Positions 8,499 to 17,450 of a DNA stretch of 64,000 nt are shown piece by piece. A program made the position numbers and the translations under genes. The stretch is from Muribaculaceae bacterium (lineage in GTDB: Bacteria > Bacteroidota > Bacteroidia > Bacteroidales > Muribaculaceae). Under the pieces are notes generated by a model. The model saw nothing but the letters and a program-made list of their open reading frames with translations, had not been told where the DNA came from and searched no databases. Every line of letters starts with the position of its first letter. The stretch's first letter is position 1. The stretch spans positions 1 through 64,000 of the forward strand of contig JAFRRT010000014.1 of assembly GCA_017427945.1 (NCBI GenBank), written 5' to 3'.

Positions 8499-9437
8499 CT
8501 ACTTGACGAGCAGAGTGCCGGTTTTGCCCTGCAGGGCCTCGCGTGCCTTGTCGAGCGAGGTAATCAGGGCAGTGCCGCCCGTAGTGTTTTCCACAAAGCT
8601 GATGCAGCTCTCCACCTTGGGCAGCATGCTGCCGGGGGCGAAGTGACCCTGCTGGATGTACTCGCGGGCCTCGGCGATGGTCATGCGGTCGAGGTCTTTC
8701 TGGTCAGGCTTGTTGAAGTTGATAGACACCTTCTCCACGGCGGTGAGAATCACCAGCATATCGGCATTCAGGTCGAGGGCCAACTTGGCGCTGGCGCGGT
8801 CCTTGTCAATCACGGCTGCCACACCCTCATAGTCGCCAGGGCCATTCTCCACAACGGGGATGCCACCACCACCCACGGTGATGACCACGCTGTGCAGGCC
8901 GACGAGCTGTTCAACGATGGGCAGCTCAACGATCTTGACGGGGATGGGCGAAGGAACGACGCGACGATAACCACGGCCGGCATCCTCGACAAAGGTGTAA
9001 CCGGTCTCGGCCACGATGCGGTCGGCATCTTCCTTGCTATAGAACATGCCCACGGGCTTGGTGGGTTTCTGGAAAGCATCGTCATTCTTGTCAACAACCA
9101 CCTGAGTCACTACAGCGGCGCAGGGCTTGTTGATGCCACGGCGAGCGAGCTCGCGCTCCACAGCCTGCTGCAAGTGATAACCGATGTAACCCTGTGTCAT
9201 GGCGCCGCACTCGGGGAACGGCATGGCGGGGGTGCCGCCTCCGTTGTTGGCCGAGTATTCAAAGGCCAGGTTTACCATGCCCACTTGGGGGCCGTTGCCA
9301 TGACCGATGACTACATCGTAGCCCTCTTCGACGAGGTCCACGATGGTCGAAGCAGTACCCTTCACCAGGTCCAGCTGCTCTTGAGGAGTCTTACCCAGGG
9401 CATTGCCGCCCAGGGCGATAACAAGACGTTTGCTCAT
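8499..9437 (-). CDS. arcC: carbamate kinase
   Basis: A 312-residue carbamate kinase of the amino acid kinase family. It turns carbamoyl phosphate and ADP into ATP, carbamate and then CO2 and ammonia, the energy-yielding last step of the arginine deiminase pathway. The N-terminus VIALGGNALGK is the phosphate-binding motif, and the central GHGNGPQVG and TVGGGGIPV segments are characteristic. The gene lies 15 bases downstream of the transcarbamylase gene and is the last gene of the arc operon. Confidence 0.95.
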   Translation of the reverse strand: MSKRLVIALGGNALGKTPQEQLDLVKGTASTIVDLVEEGYDVVIGHGNGPQVGMVNLAFEYSANNGGGTPAMPFPECGAMTQGYIGYHLQQAVERELARRGINKPCAAVVTQVVVDKNDDAFQKPTKPVGMFYSKEDADRIVAETGYTFVEDAGRGYRRVVPSPIPVKIVELPIVEQLVGLHSVVITVGGGGIPVVENGPGDYEGVAAVIDKDRASAKLALDLNADMLVILTAVEKVSINFNKPDQKDLDRMTIAEAREYIQQGHFAPGSMLPKVESCISFVENTTGGTALITSLDKAREALQGKTGTLLVK

Positions 9438-9452
9438 ATTGCTGCCAATCGA

Positions 9453-10445
9453 TTACTTCAAGGTGGCGTACATGACGGCCTTGATGGTGTGCATGCGGTT
9501 CTCGGCCTCGTCAAACACCTTGGACTGCGGGCTGCGGAATACCTTGTCGGTTACTTCCATCTCGGGCAGACCGAACTTCTTATAGATATCAGCGCCGATG
9601 GTGGTCTCCAGGTCATGGAACGAGGGCAGGCAGTGCAGGAAGATGGCGCCGGGGTTGGCGTTCTTCATCACGGCGTCGTTCACCTGATAGGGGCTGAGCA
9701 GCTTGATGCGCTTCTCCCAGATCTCGTCGGGCTCACCCATCGATACCCAAATGTCGGTATAGATGACGTCGGCGTTCTTGGTACCCTTCTTCACATCGTC
9801 GGTCAAGGTGATGGTGCAACCATTCTCCTTGGCGATCTTCTTGCAGGTGTCAACGAGCTTCTTGTCGGGCATGTTGTCCTTAGGACCGCAAGCCACGAAG
9901 TTGATACCCAACTTGGCCGAAACAACCATCAACGAGTTGGCCACGTTGTTGCGGGCATCACCCATGAAGACCATGGTCAGGCCCTTATAATAACCGAAGT
10001 TCTCCTCGATAGTGAGCACGTCGGCCAGCATCTGAGTGGGATGGAATTCGGTGGTAAGACCGTTCCATACGGGAACGCCGGCATACTTGGCCAGGTTCTC
10101 GACAATCTGCTGGTCAAAGCCACGGTACTCGATACCGTCAAACATGCGGCCCAGCACCTTGGCGGTGTCCTCGAGCGACTCCTTCTTGCCCATCTGCGAT
10201 GAACCGGGATCAAGGTAGGTAACGCCCATACCCAGGTCATTGCCAGCCACCTCAAACGAGCAGCGGGTGCGGGTCGAGGTCTTCTCAAACAAGAGCACGA
10301 TGTTCTTGCCGGTGAGGTACTTGTGAGGAGTACCAGCGCGTTTCATGCGCTTGAAATCCTTGGCAAGCTCAAGTAAATACTGAATCTCTTCGGTGGAGAA
10401 GTCGAGTAACTTCAAGAAACTTCTTCCTGATAAACTTCTAGGCAT
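9453..10445 (-). CDS. arcB: ornithine carbamoyltransferase, probably catabolic
   Basis: A 330-residue ornithine transcarbamylase. It shows the carbamoyl phosphate motif STRTR near residue 57, the HPTQ motif and the ornithine-binding HCLP motif near residue 270. The enzyme can run either way: biosynthetic as ArgF, or catabolic as ArcB, giving carbamoyl phosphate from citrulline. Its place between arginine deiminase and carbamate kinase indicates the catabolic role. The length fits ArcB (about 335 residues) better than typical Bacteroidota acetylornithine transcarbamylases. Confidence 0.93.
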   Translation of the reverse strand: MPRSLSGRSFLKLLDFSTEEIQYLLELAKDFKRMKRAGTPHKYLTGKNIVLLFEKTSTRTRCSFEVAGNDLGMGVTYLDPGSSQMGKKESLEDTAKVLGRMFDGIEYRGFDQQIVENLAKYAGVPVWNGLTTEFHPTQMLADVLTIEENFGYYKGLTMVFMGDARNNVANSLMVVSAKLGINFVACGPKDNMPDKKLVDTCKKIAKENGCTITLTDDVKKGTKNADVIYTDIWVSMGEPDEIWEKRIKLLSPYQVNDAVMKNANPGAIFLHCLPSFHDLETTIGADIYKKFGLPEMEVTDKVFRSPQSKVFDEAENRMHTIKAVMYATLK

Positions 10446-10509
10446 AATAGTAAAATGTTTTGTTAAATGATTAATATGTGATGTATTAAAGATAATTTCT
10501 AATTAAAGG

Positions 10510-11739
10510 TCAATCCCTCCAGAGCGGCATGCTCATGCAACGGGGTCCTCCACGGCCGCGAGAGAGCTCGCTGCTGGGAATCTCGAGTACGGTGATGCCC
10601 TCCTCACGCAGGATGGCGTTGGTCACGTTGTTGCGCTCATAGACAATGACCTTGCCCGGAGCAACGCACAAGGTGTTGGAGCCGTCGTTCCATTGCTCGC
10701 GCTCGGCGGTAATGCGGTCTCCGCCACCGCACTTAATAAGCGTGACGTGCTCCAAGCTGAGTGATTCGGCGAGGATTTCCTCCAGCGTCTCCTCCTTGCG
10801 CTCGAGCTTCACCTCGTCCTCGCTGTCGCCACGGGTGAGCTTGAAGACCTCAAGCGGCCCCAGGATACCGGGATGCACCGTGAATTTGTCATAGTCAATC
10901 TGGGTAAACACAGTGTCCAGATGCATGAAGGCACGCGTCTCGGGGATGTGGATGGCGAGCACGGTATCAATGGCCGAATTGCCGTTCTTGAAGATGTTCT
11001 TGGCAATCAGTTCGATGCCGTTAGGCTCGGTGCGCTGCGAGATACCTATGGCGAGCGTGTGCTCGTTCAGGTTCAGGATGTCACCGCCCTCGATGCGGTA
11101 AGGCATGTCGCGGTCGTAGTAGTGCTCTACGTCCTTGAAATCGGGGTGATACTTGAAGATGTAGTCCCCGTAGATGGTCTCGCGGCAGCGAGTCACTGAG
11201 AACATGCGGTTGATGCTCACGCCAGTGCCGATGCTGGCAAACGGGTCACGCGTGAAATACAGGTTGGGCATCGGCTTAACCACAAAGCGGCTGTCACCGC
11301 GCACCTGATCGACCAGCGAATTCTGGATTTGGCGCGGATCACGGGGCAATTCCTTGAGGTAGATGCCCTCCATGGTCTTAAGCACCAGGTCCTTGCTGGC
11401 TTTGATGTCGTTGAGGTAATTGTAGATGATATCGTGATACTTTGTCGCACAAATGCCGGCCTCCTCGATGAACTGGCGCAGGAACGCCTCGCGGATGTCG
11501 GGGCTGATGTCCAGCACCTCGGCCATCAGGTCTTCGAGATACACCACTTCAACACCGTTGTCACGCAACACCTGCGAGAAGGCGTCGTGCTCCTCCTCGG
11601 CCACTTTCAGATAAGGGATATCGTCAAAGAGCAGTTCCTCGAGGGTGTTCGGTGTCAAGTTGAGCAATTCACGTCCCGGACGGTGCAACAAAACCTTTTT
11701 AAGCGGCTTTATCTCACTTGTTACATGAATACCTTTCAT
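10510..11739 (-). CDS. arcA: arginine deiminase
   Basis: A 409-residue arginine deiminase, which hydrolyses arginine to citrulline and ammonia. Family landmarks are FTRDPFASIG, EGGDIL, HLDTVFTQID and the C-terminal RGGPRCMSMPL with the catalytic cysteine at about residue 401. The gene heads the arcA-arcB-arcC operon. No arginine/ornithine antiporter (arcD) is present next to it, so exchange must be handled by a transporter elsewhere. The pathway yields one ATP per arginine and raises pH by releasing ammonia. Confidence 0.96.
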   Translation of the reverse strand: MKGIHVTSEIKPLKKVLLHRPGRELLNLTPNTLEELLFDDIPYLKVAEEEHDAFSQVLRDNGVEVVYLEDLMAEVLDISPDIREAFLRQFIEEAGICATKYHDIIYNYLNDIKASKDLVLKTMEGIYLKELPRDPRQIQNSLVDQVRGDSRFVVKPMPNLYFTRDPFASIGTGVSINRMFSVTRCRETIYGDYIFKYHPDFKDVEHYYDRDMPYRIEGGDILNLNEHTLAIGISQRTEPNGIELIAKNIFKNGNSAIDTVLAIHIPETRAFMHLDTVFTQIDYDKFTVHPGILGPLEVFKLTRGDSEDEVKLERKEETLEEILAESLSLEHVTLIKCGGGDRITAEREQWNDGSNTLCVAPGKVIVYERNNVTNAILREEGITVLEIPSSELSRGRGGPRCMSMPLWRD

Positions 11740-11792
11740 GACTTGGAAATCTATCGTTTAGTTTATGAAAATGGATGTTTCTTTATTATCGT

Positions 11793-11801
11793 GCAAAGGT
11801 A
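11793..11801 (-). promoter_or_regulatory. -7 promoter box of the arc operon
   Basis: The minus strand reads TACCTTTGC, matching TAnnTTTGC, 54 bases before arcA. No clear -33 TTTG is found at 20 bases. Confidence 0.5.
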
Positions 11802-11941
11802 AACATTTTCCCTCAACTCGACATCATTTTTCACATCTTTTTATTAACACGGCCGAAGCGCGACTTGCGGGCATCACAGACGCGACCGAAATCGGTAGTG
11901 GCCGAAATGTTAAAATGTTGTGTTAAAAAGCAGGAAAGGTG

Positions 11942-11973
11942 TTGCAATATATGGGGAAATGCTATAACTTTGC
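11942..11973 (+). promoter_or_regulatory. promoter of the candidate intergenic RNA
   Basis: TTG at 11942-11944 and TAACTTTGC at 11965-11973 are separated by exactly 20 bases. The same spacing is seen before nuoA, ruvC and other genes in this window. It fires plus-ward into a region with no convincing gene. Confidence 0.65.
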
Positions 11974-11979
11974 GATGTC

Positions 11980-12236
11980 ATTAAGACAAAAGTTCCTTGA
12001 AAGGATGTCCACATCAAAGTAGATCGGGATACTCTTCAAATTTTATTGAAATGCCGAGCAAAGCGCTGCCCGTAATGGCGGGCCTCGACCGCAAGGTGCT
12101 TAACAGCCGGAGGATTACAAAGCGAGTGGCGCCCTCAAATCCTGTATTTAGTCGGAGTTTCATCACATCCTTTGGTGTGGCTTTTTATAGAGGAGCGAGA
12201 TGCTGCACACGACAGCATCCCGCTCCTTATTCTTTT
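11980..12236 (+). ncRNA. candidate structured small RNA
   Basis: The 520-base gap between arcA and the sugar kinase holds a good promoter, a fold-rich stretch and a terminator, but no convincing gene. CCACATCAAAG (12009-12019) can pair with CTTTGGTGTGG (12170-12180), closing the element just before TTTTT at 12182-12186. Inside are hairpins TTCAA/TTGAA (12035-12050) and GCCCG/CGGGC (12068-12083). AAAGGATGT (12000-12008) can alternatively pair with ACATCCTTT (12165-12173), so two folds compete. A stronger terminator follows at 12191-12236. The layout, promoter to terminator and about 200-250 nt, is that of 6S-like or Bacteroidales-1-type RNAs. I cannot assign it to a family. It could instead be the leader of an unrecognised short gene. 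Confidence 0.45.
12191..12236 (+). terminator. terminator of the candidate RNA
   Basis: AGGAGCG (12191-12197) pairs with CGCTCCT (12221-12227), extended by GATGCTG/CAGCATC. TATTCTTTT follows on the plus strand. On the minus strand the hairpin lacks a T-run, so it mainly serves plus-strand transcription. Confidence 0.75.
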
Positions 12237-12259
12237 GGCATGAATTCCTATTACAACGT

Positions 12260-13114
12260 TCACTCACTGGTGTGGTAGGCCACCAGACCGGGCATGGAAC
12301 TGAGGATGATTTTGCGCACCGTTGCACCAAAGTCGTGTGCCACCTCAAGCAGGATATCGCTGTAGGTGGTAGCTACCGAGCCAACAAAGTTGACAGGATA
12401 GCTCTTATAGTCATACTGTGCCACGTTACGCTCAAAGAAGCGACTGAACTCATGGGCAATCATGTCGTGGACATAGGCACTGTCAAGATGCTCGCTCAAG
12501 AAGAACGAGTAGGAGCGCAGGTTGCGAGTAGCGGCAGGGTTGTTGAGCACAGCGTCAAGCACCTCGGCACGCGTTACCTTGTATTTGTCAAAGAAAGCCT
12601 CGGTCAGCTCTTTGGGCGCCAAGCCCTTGAGCGCGTCACCCAGGAACACGCGGCCCAGTGCGGCACCGCTGCCCTCGTCACCCAAGATGAAGCCCAGGGC
12701 AGGTACATTCTTCACAATCTCGTTGCCGTCATACAGACACGAGTTGCTACCGGTACCCAAAATACACGCCAGTCCCGGCTCACGCACGAGCAGACCGCGC
12801 GCAGCTCCCAGCAAGTCGCTCATCACCGTCACCGGAGACTTGAACTGTGCCACCAGCGACCCCTCAATGATCTTATTCTTCTCAGGACCCGAGCAACCGG
12901 CACCATAGAAATAGACATGGTTCCAACGGCGCTTGAAGAAAGCCGACGGCAATTCCAGACGGATGCTATGGCTGATCTCGCGGCGGGACATGAAGAAGGG
13001 GTTCAAGCCCGACGTGAAGGCGTGCTCCAGCACTTCCCCACCCCCAACCAACGACCACTCGGTGCGCGTTGTGCTGCTCTCAGCAATGAGTGTGATATCT
13101 TGACCTTTTATCAT
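12260..13114 (-). CDS. BadF/BadG-family ATPase, N-acetylglucosamine kinase-like
   Basis: A 284-residue protein of the ASKHA (sugar kinase/Hsp70/actin) fold. It has the phosphate-1 like ESSTTRTEW near the start, YGAGCSG, the adenosine-region motif ILGTGSNSCLY and GFILGDEGSGAALG. These are typical of the BadF/BadG/BcrA group, which in Bacteroidota is usually annotated as N-acetylglucosamine kinase. It would phosphorylate an amino sugar salvaged from cell wall or host glycans. It is a single gene. Substrate specificity is inference. Confidence 0.8.
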   Translation of the reverse strand: MIKGQDITLIAESSTTRTEWSLVGGGEVLEHAFTSGLNPFFMSRREISHSIRLELPSAFFKRRWNHVYFYGAGCSGPEKNKIIEGSLVAQFKSPVTVMSDLLGAARGLLVREPGLACILGTGSNSCLYDGNEIVKNVPALGFILGDEGSGAALGRVFLGDALKGLAPKELTEAFFDKYKVTRAEVLDAVLNNPAATRNLRSYSFFLSEHLDSAYVHDMIAHEFSRFFERNVAQYDYKSYPVNFVGSVATTYSDILLEVAHDFGATVRKIILSSMPGLVAYHTSE

Positions 13115-13285
13115 CTTTATCCTGTTAACGATTGTACCTTTCTGTTAATTTAATGTTAAAGCCGACTCAAGGCCGACTTTTACGGGCACAAAATTATGCA
13201 TTTCCTCCCTGTTGGCCCACATTTTTACAGACAAACTTTAAAAATACCCATAAATTTAACACCATTAAACATTCCTTAACTAAAT

Positions 13286-13323
13286 AAAAAGCCGCTTGCC
13301 GTGATTTTCACTCCGGCAAGCGG
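13286..13323 (-). terminator. terminator after hsp20
   Basis: CCGCTTGCCG (13292-13301) pairs perfectly with CGGCAAGCGG (13314-13323). On the minus strand GGC and a five-T run follow. It lies about 50 bases after the hsp20 stop. Confidence 0.85.
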
Positions 13324-13370
13324 TGATTACTGGATAGCCTTGTCTTTTCCTGACTTGGCCCGAAAGGCGA

Positions 13371-13826
13371 TTAGCCTATCTCAATGACGCGGTCCATCTT
13401 CTTGGCGGGCTCGGGAGCCAGCTTGGGCAGTTCGATGGTAAGGATGCCGTCCTCAACCTTGGCGGTGATGGCCTCCTTGTCCACTTCCTCAGGAAGGGTG
13501 TAGGTCTGCTCATAGTTAGCATAGGAGAACTCACGGCGCAGATAGTGGTGAGTGGGTTTCTCCCCCTCGGCGGGCTTAGCCTCGTGATGCGACTTGTTCT
13601 CGATCTTGACGACGAGGTTGCCCTCGTTGTTTATGTTCACGGTGCAGTGCTCCTTCTTGAGACCGGGAGCTGCAACCTCCATTGTGTAAGCCTTCTCACT
13701 CTCCTTGACGTTAACGGCCGGGGCGGTGGTCACGTGACGCGGAGCCCAGTCCATGTCAAACAGGTCATTGAATGCGGTGTCTAACCAGTTGTTGCAACGA
13801 TTGTTGCGAATTACGGGAAAATACAT
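13371..13826 (-). CDS. Hsp20 small heat shock protein
   Basis: A 151-residue alpha-crystallin family chaperone that holds unfolding proteins without using ATP. The alpha-crystallin domain spans about residues 30-135, with VNVKESEKAYTMEVAAPGL at its start and EDGILTIELPKL at its end. The start is fixed by a very good ribosome binding site. The gene stands alone between its own terminator and the hairpin that ends the amidase operon. Confidence 0.95.
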   Translation of the reverse strand: MYFPVIRNNRCNNWLDTAFNDLFDMDWAPRHVTTAPAVNVKESEKAYTMEVAAPGLKKEHCTVNINNEGNLVVKIENKSHHEAKPAEGEKPTHHYLRREFSYANYEQTYTLPEEVDKEAITAKVEDGILTIELPKLAPEPAKKMDRVIEIG

Positions 13827-13834
13827 AATGTTTA

Positions 13835-13840
13835 CCTCCT
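13835..13840 (-). promoter_or_regulatory. consensus Shine-Dalgarno of hsp20
   Basis: The minus strand reads AGGAGG, eight bases before the ATG at 13824-13826. Full Shine-Dalgarno sites are rare in Bacteroidota and in this window, where most starts have only A-rich leaders. It suggests unusually strong translation. Confidence 0.7.
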
Positions 13841-13999
13841 AATTTTTTGTTTGTTATTGTTTGTTGATAAATAATCTTGTTCTGGACGCCGCGACATCTG
13901 TGCCGTGAGTGGCGTTCACTGCTCTTAATGCAAACCCGGTGCCAATGGCCCGAAGTTTAACCACCGTTAAAAAACGAAGCCAGCGTGTCAGGTTTTTTA

Positions 14000-14039
14000 C
14001 AAAAATTAAACCAGAAACTGACAAAATGTCAGTTTCTGG
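14000..14039 (-). terminator. perfect inverted repeat, probable terminator of the amidase operon
   Basis: CCAGAAACTGACA (14011-14023) and TGTCAGTTTCTGG (14027-14039) are a perfect 13-base inverted repeat around AAA. On the minus strand TTTAATTTTTG follows, which fits a terminator about 70 bases after the amidase stop. An operator for hsp20 is a less likely alternative. Confidence 0.65.
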
Positions 14040-14111
14040 TCATTTTAGGGTTGATTTTTTATTGAAGATTATTAGGCGCCTAAAGCTATTAAAGAGCCTA
14101 AAATCTGATGG

Positions 14112-16514
14112 TTAGAGTCTCACCTTCTGGGTCGAGGTGCGTCCGTTGATGAAGACGCGCACGAGATAAACTCCAGGGGCAATGCCGTTCACGTTGATGC
14201 AGTTACTGCCGACGGCCTTAATGGTGCGGCCGTTCATGTCGATCAACTCCATGCCCTGGATGTAGGTGTCGGCGCTGGCAACAATATAGTCACCTTCACA
14301 CATCACCTTGAGGCCAGCCAGGGAGACCTCGTCGATGCCGCTGGACTCGGCCTTGAGCACGTTGTCAAACCTAATAGTGCCGCCGTCCTTGCCCATCAGT
14401 TCATGATCACGACTAATCATGAAACCGTAGAACTTATAGTTATTGTCGGGCACACCTTCAATCGGCAGGGTCACATAACGCCAACCGTGGAAATCGATAG
14501 TCACAGAGGGCAACCCGTAGGCAATGGATCCATCGGATAAGGACACATAAAGTTTGTTATAGCTCATATCACCCCACACGTGGAAGCCCACCGTGTCGCC
14601 AAGGTTGAAGTTGATGTCCGATTCAGCGTAATTCGAGATTATTACTGGCGCATCGTTATAAAAGTCGTAAACCAACTGCATAGATTTGCTACCGAACAGC
14701 CTGTCGGTTGAAGTTGTCAACGGTAAGCCGTGGCCTTCGTGGATGTAGATGTTACCTGTATAAGCGTAGTAGTTGTCGACATTCTCGAAATCCTCAACGA
14801 CGGCCATACCGGGCTTATTGGCACCAGCGTCAACGCCATGGAAAACGATGTCGCGTGCTGCAGGCAGATGGATGCCTGCAGTGTCGGCGATGTCCACGTC
14901 AAGGATAAGGTGGTAATCCTTGCCTGCCTCGATATCCCTGGTGAGCGGGATGCGCACGAAGCCGTAGTCGTCACCTTTCTTGTTGTACTTGATGCTACGC
15001 TTGTTCCAAGGCAGTTCATTGCCCTCGTCATCGAGCACGCGCAGGCGCTGGAACAGATTGTAGGTATCGAGCAGCGAGTCCACACGCAACTCCACGGTGG
15101 GAGTCTTCAGATGAACGGGTGCACCCTCGTAGGGGAAGACAGCCAACTCGGACAAGTGGTTGCGTGGCTGGGTGTAGAACTGCAGCGTGAAGTCCTCCTC
15201 CATGGGCGTACCGCCACCGTGCTCGGCAGTCTTCTTGAGTGTGAGGGTGTAAAGGGTGTTCACATCAAAGGCGTCGGTCGGCTCAAATATCAAGCGATAG
15301 TAGGAGTCCTCCCACCTGAAATGGCCCTCGACGGGCGGGTCGAGCGTGAAGGCGCTGCAAGTCGTCAAGCTGTCCATATCCCAGTTGAAGGCGAGCGTAA
15401 TGGGCGTGCTGCACTTCACGGCGGGATCGCCCTCACTCCACACGGGACCGTATTCCACTACCTCAGGAGGCGTGTCGCGCACGCGCTTGAGGTAGAAGTT
15501 CTGGTAAGTCGAAGCGTTGGCGTTGACGGTTACTGTCGCGGTCTGGGTGAAATGCGATGGCTCGGTCACCTCGACAGTATAGATGCCGGGGTTGACAAAC
15601 TTGAAAGTGTAGATACCATTCCTGAGGGTATCGGTCTGCGTGCGTTGCACCTCGGTGCCGTTATCGTCCAGCAGACGCACGGTGGCGTTGTGGATGGGCA
15701 TCAGGTTGTCATCTCCATAGACGAGGAACGGCTGAGCGCACTCCTGCAGACGCTTGATCCGGTCGTCGCGGATATTACCCGAAATCACGCCCTGGCTATA
15801 GTTGCCCAGACGGTCAAAATATTTGTCGGCACCCAGCGAGATGTTCCAACCTTCCATCCAGCAGTACTGGAGGCCCAGCAGACGATAAGCCTCGGGGATG
15901 TAGTCATGGAACGAGCCCTCGCTCAGGTTAGCGACGGCATGGTTGCCGCGCAACACGCCGTAGCCCTGCGTGCCCCACTCAGGACGGAATGACCAGTCGC
16001 CCCAAATCTGATAATTGTGGGTCCACACAGTGGTCTGGCTGGCATACAGGTAAGGCTCCAGATCGGCAGCCAGCACGTCGGCATTGGGTATCTGGGGCGA
16101 GCCGGTATAACCGCGATAGAATACCATCGGGAAATTGGTGCGCGAGCTGGTGCCCGTCGCGTTACTGTGGATTGAGTAGAACACGTCGGCGCCACTCTGG
16201 TTACACAGGGCGACGATGGTCGAGAGCGCCAGGTCATCGGCCGTGGTGTTGGTCACACGTGAGATGCTGGTCTTGTAGCCTTTCTTCTGCAGGATATCCT
16301 GCAAGGCAAGACCTTTGCGCAGGTTGGACTTGGATTCCCAAGAGCCCGCCGAGTCACCCTGGCTGAAGGGATAGATGACCATGTTGCGGTCATCGCTGTC
16401 ATAGCCGCCATGACCCGGGTTGATATACACATGCGGCTGTTGAGCGGTAGCGACATTCACGGCAAAAACCGCCAGCAGCGCCACCATGATTGTATGAAGT
16501 GAATTCTTTTTCAT
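14112..16514 (-). CDS. secreted N-acetylmuramoyl-L-alanine amidase with type IX secretion tail
   Basis: An 800-residue secreted protein. After a signal peptide (to about residue 24) comes an Amidase_3-type domain (about 27-235). It has VYINPGHGGYDSDDRN (zinc His near 35), ESKSN, YSIHSNATG and SEGSFHDY, matching the zinc ligands and catalytic glutamate region. Next are carboxypeptidase-regulatory-like and Ig-like beta domains, a carbohydrate-binding-like jelly roll (about 590-720) and a C-terminal sorting signal (NVNGIAPGVYLVRVFINGR..). The tail indicates export by the type IX system. The protein should cut peptide stems from peptidoglycan outside the cell. The propeller gene lies 14 bases upstream. 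Confidence 0.88.
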   Translation of the reverse strand: MKKNSLHTIMVALLAVFAVNVATAQQPHVYINPGHGGYDSDDRNMVIYPFSQGDSAGSWESKSNLRKGLALQDILQKKGYKTSISRVTNTTADDLALSTIVALCNQSGADVFYSIHSNATGTSSRTNFPMVFYRGYTGSPQIPNADVLAADLEPYLYASQTTVWTHNYQIWGDWSFRPEWGTQGYGVLRGNHAVANLSEGSFHDYIPEAYRLLGLQYCWMEGWNISLGADKYFDRLGNYSQGVISGNIRDDRIKRLQECAQPFLVYGDDNLMPIHNATVRLLDDNGTEVQRTQTDTLRNGIYTFKFVNPGIYTVEVTEPSHFTQTATVTVNANASTYQNFYLKRVRDTPPEVVEYGPVWSEGDPAVKCSTPITLAFNWDMDSLTTCSAFTLDPPVEGHFRWEDSYYRLIFEPTDAFDVNTLYTLTLKKTAEHGGGTPMEEDFTLQFYTQPRNHLSELAVFPYEGAPVHLKTPTVELRVDSLLDTYNLFQRLRVLDDEGNELPWNKRSIKYNKKGDDYGFVRIPLTRDIEAGKDYHLILDVDIADTAGIHLPAARDIVFHGVDAGANKPGMAVVEDFENVDNYYAYTGNIYIHEGHGLPLTTSTDRLFGSKSMQLVYDFYNDAPVIISNYAESDINFNLGDTVGFHVWGDMSYNKLYVSLSDGSIAYGLPSVTIDFHGWRYVTLPIEGVPDNNYKFYGFMISRDHELMGKDGGTIRFDNVLKAESSGIDEVSLAGLKVMCEGDYIVASADTYIQGMELIDMNGRTIKAVGSNCINVNGIAPGVYLVRVFINGRTSTQKVRL

Positions 16515-16528
16515 GACGTTGAGCGGTA

Positions 16529-17419
16529 TTATTCGTAAATGTTGATTTTCATCTCATAAAGCAGTCCGTCGATGGTCGTATAGACAATCTTGCCGCCGCC
16601 ACTGGTGGGCTGCATCGTCATCGACGCGGGTTTGGTCAGCTCGGTGCTGTAAGTACCGTCAGCCTTGAGCAACAGAATCTGCGAGGAAGTGAACTGGTGA
16701 CCGTCGTCCTTGGCGTTCTGCGCCACAAGGTAATCGTTGTTGTACCAGCACGGCATCTCATAGTTCCCCAGCATGGCGAGCATCTGGCCGCGCAGGTCGA
16801 TGACCACAATGCCCTTGCCCGCGGCAAAGAATGCCACACGCTTGCCATCAGGCGAAAGCGAGGCCCACAGATAGCCGGCCCATGAATCAACAGGCGAGAA
16901 AACGCGCTCCTCACCGTTGACGGTCACATGCACGGTGCTGCCCTCGGTCCACACGGCACTGCCGATGTCTGTGGACGAGCTGTAGCTCTGCACGGGTGCC
17001 TTCAAGGCGCCGCCATGCGTAGCAGGCACGGCACGCACGGCACCGTGTTGAGCCTCGGTAACGATGGCCGTCTTGCCCGTCAATACATCGTAGCAATTCC
17101 CGGTGCGGTACACCAGGTGGTTCTCCCCCACTTCTTGGGTGACGAAATAGACCTTGCCGTCACCGCCAAAGCAGGCATCATGACCAGCCACATAGTCGCG
17201 CGACACGGTGGTCGTCACGCCGTCGGCGAAGTCGTGGAGCTTCAGAGCGCCGCTCTCACTCAAGAACAACAGGCGGCTGCCCTGACTGTCGAGCACGGGA
17301 TAATAGGCAGGTCCCTCCACGCCCTCAAGCAGGCGAGTCAGCGAGGTGACCTCTACCTCCTGCGCCATGGCAGGCAGCAGTGCCGCCAACGCCAGTAATA
17401 TGACAAATCCTTTTTTCAT
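16529..17419 (-). CDS. secreted beta-propeller protein, partner of the amidase
   Basis: A 296-residue protein with a signal peptide (MKKGFVILLALAALLPAMAQ) and PD40/TolB-like propeller blades such as GYLWASLSPDGKRVAFF. It is clearly homologous to the N-terminal 295 residues of the 650-residue protein encoded just upstream, sharing FGGDGKVY.VTQE, LVYRTG.CYD and the NNDY blocks. There it is fused to an amidase; here the amidase is the next gene. This points to a physical partnership. Blades of this type usually bind proteins or glycans. It has no catalytic motif. Confidence 0.8.
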   Translation of the reverse strand: MKKGFVILLALAALLPAMAQEVEVTSLTRLLEGVEGPAYYPVLDSQGSRLLFLSESGALKLHDFADGVTTTVSRDYVAGHDACFGGDGKVYFVTQEVGENHLVYRTGNCYDVLTGKTAIVTEAQHGAVRAVPATHGGALKAPVQSYSSSTDIGSAVWTEGSTVHVTVNGEERVFSPVDSWAGYLWASLSPDGKRVAFFAAGKGIVVIDLRGQMLAMLGNYEMPCWYNNDYLVAQNAKDDGHQFTSSQILLLKADGTYSTELTKPASMTMQPTSGGGKIVYTTIDGLLYEMKINIYE

Positions 17420-17450
17420 ACTTATTTTGTTTTAGATGTTAGACGTTACA

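Noticed and set aside
8484-10202. A 572-codon open frame on the plus strand opposite arcC and arcB
   Set aside because: It lies wholly antisense to two well-supported enzymes, its translation is low-complexity H/V/L/G-rich text without motifs, and it has no promoter. It is a by-product of codon bias.
11997-12278. A 93-codon plus-strand frame within the candidate RNA region
   Set aside because: The composition is not protein-like, it runs through the terminator into the end of the kinase gene on the other strand, and no start signal is present.
14011-14039. CIRCE-type heat shock operator near hsp20
   Set aside because: The perfect inverted repeat does not match TTAGCACTC-N9-GAGTGCTAA, and its position and T-run fit a terminator of the amidase operon.
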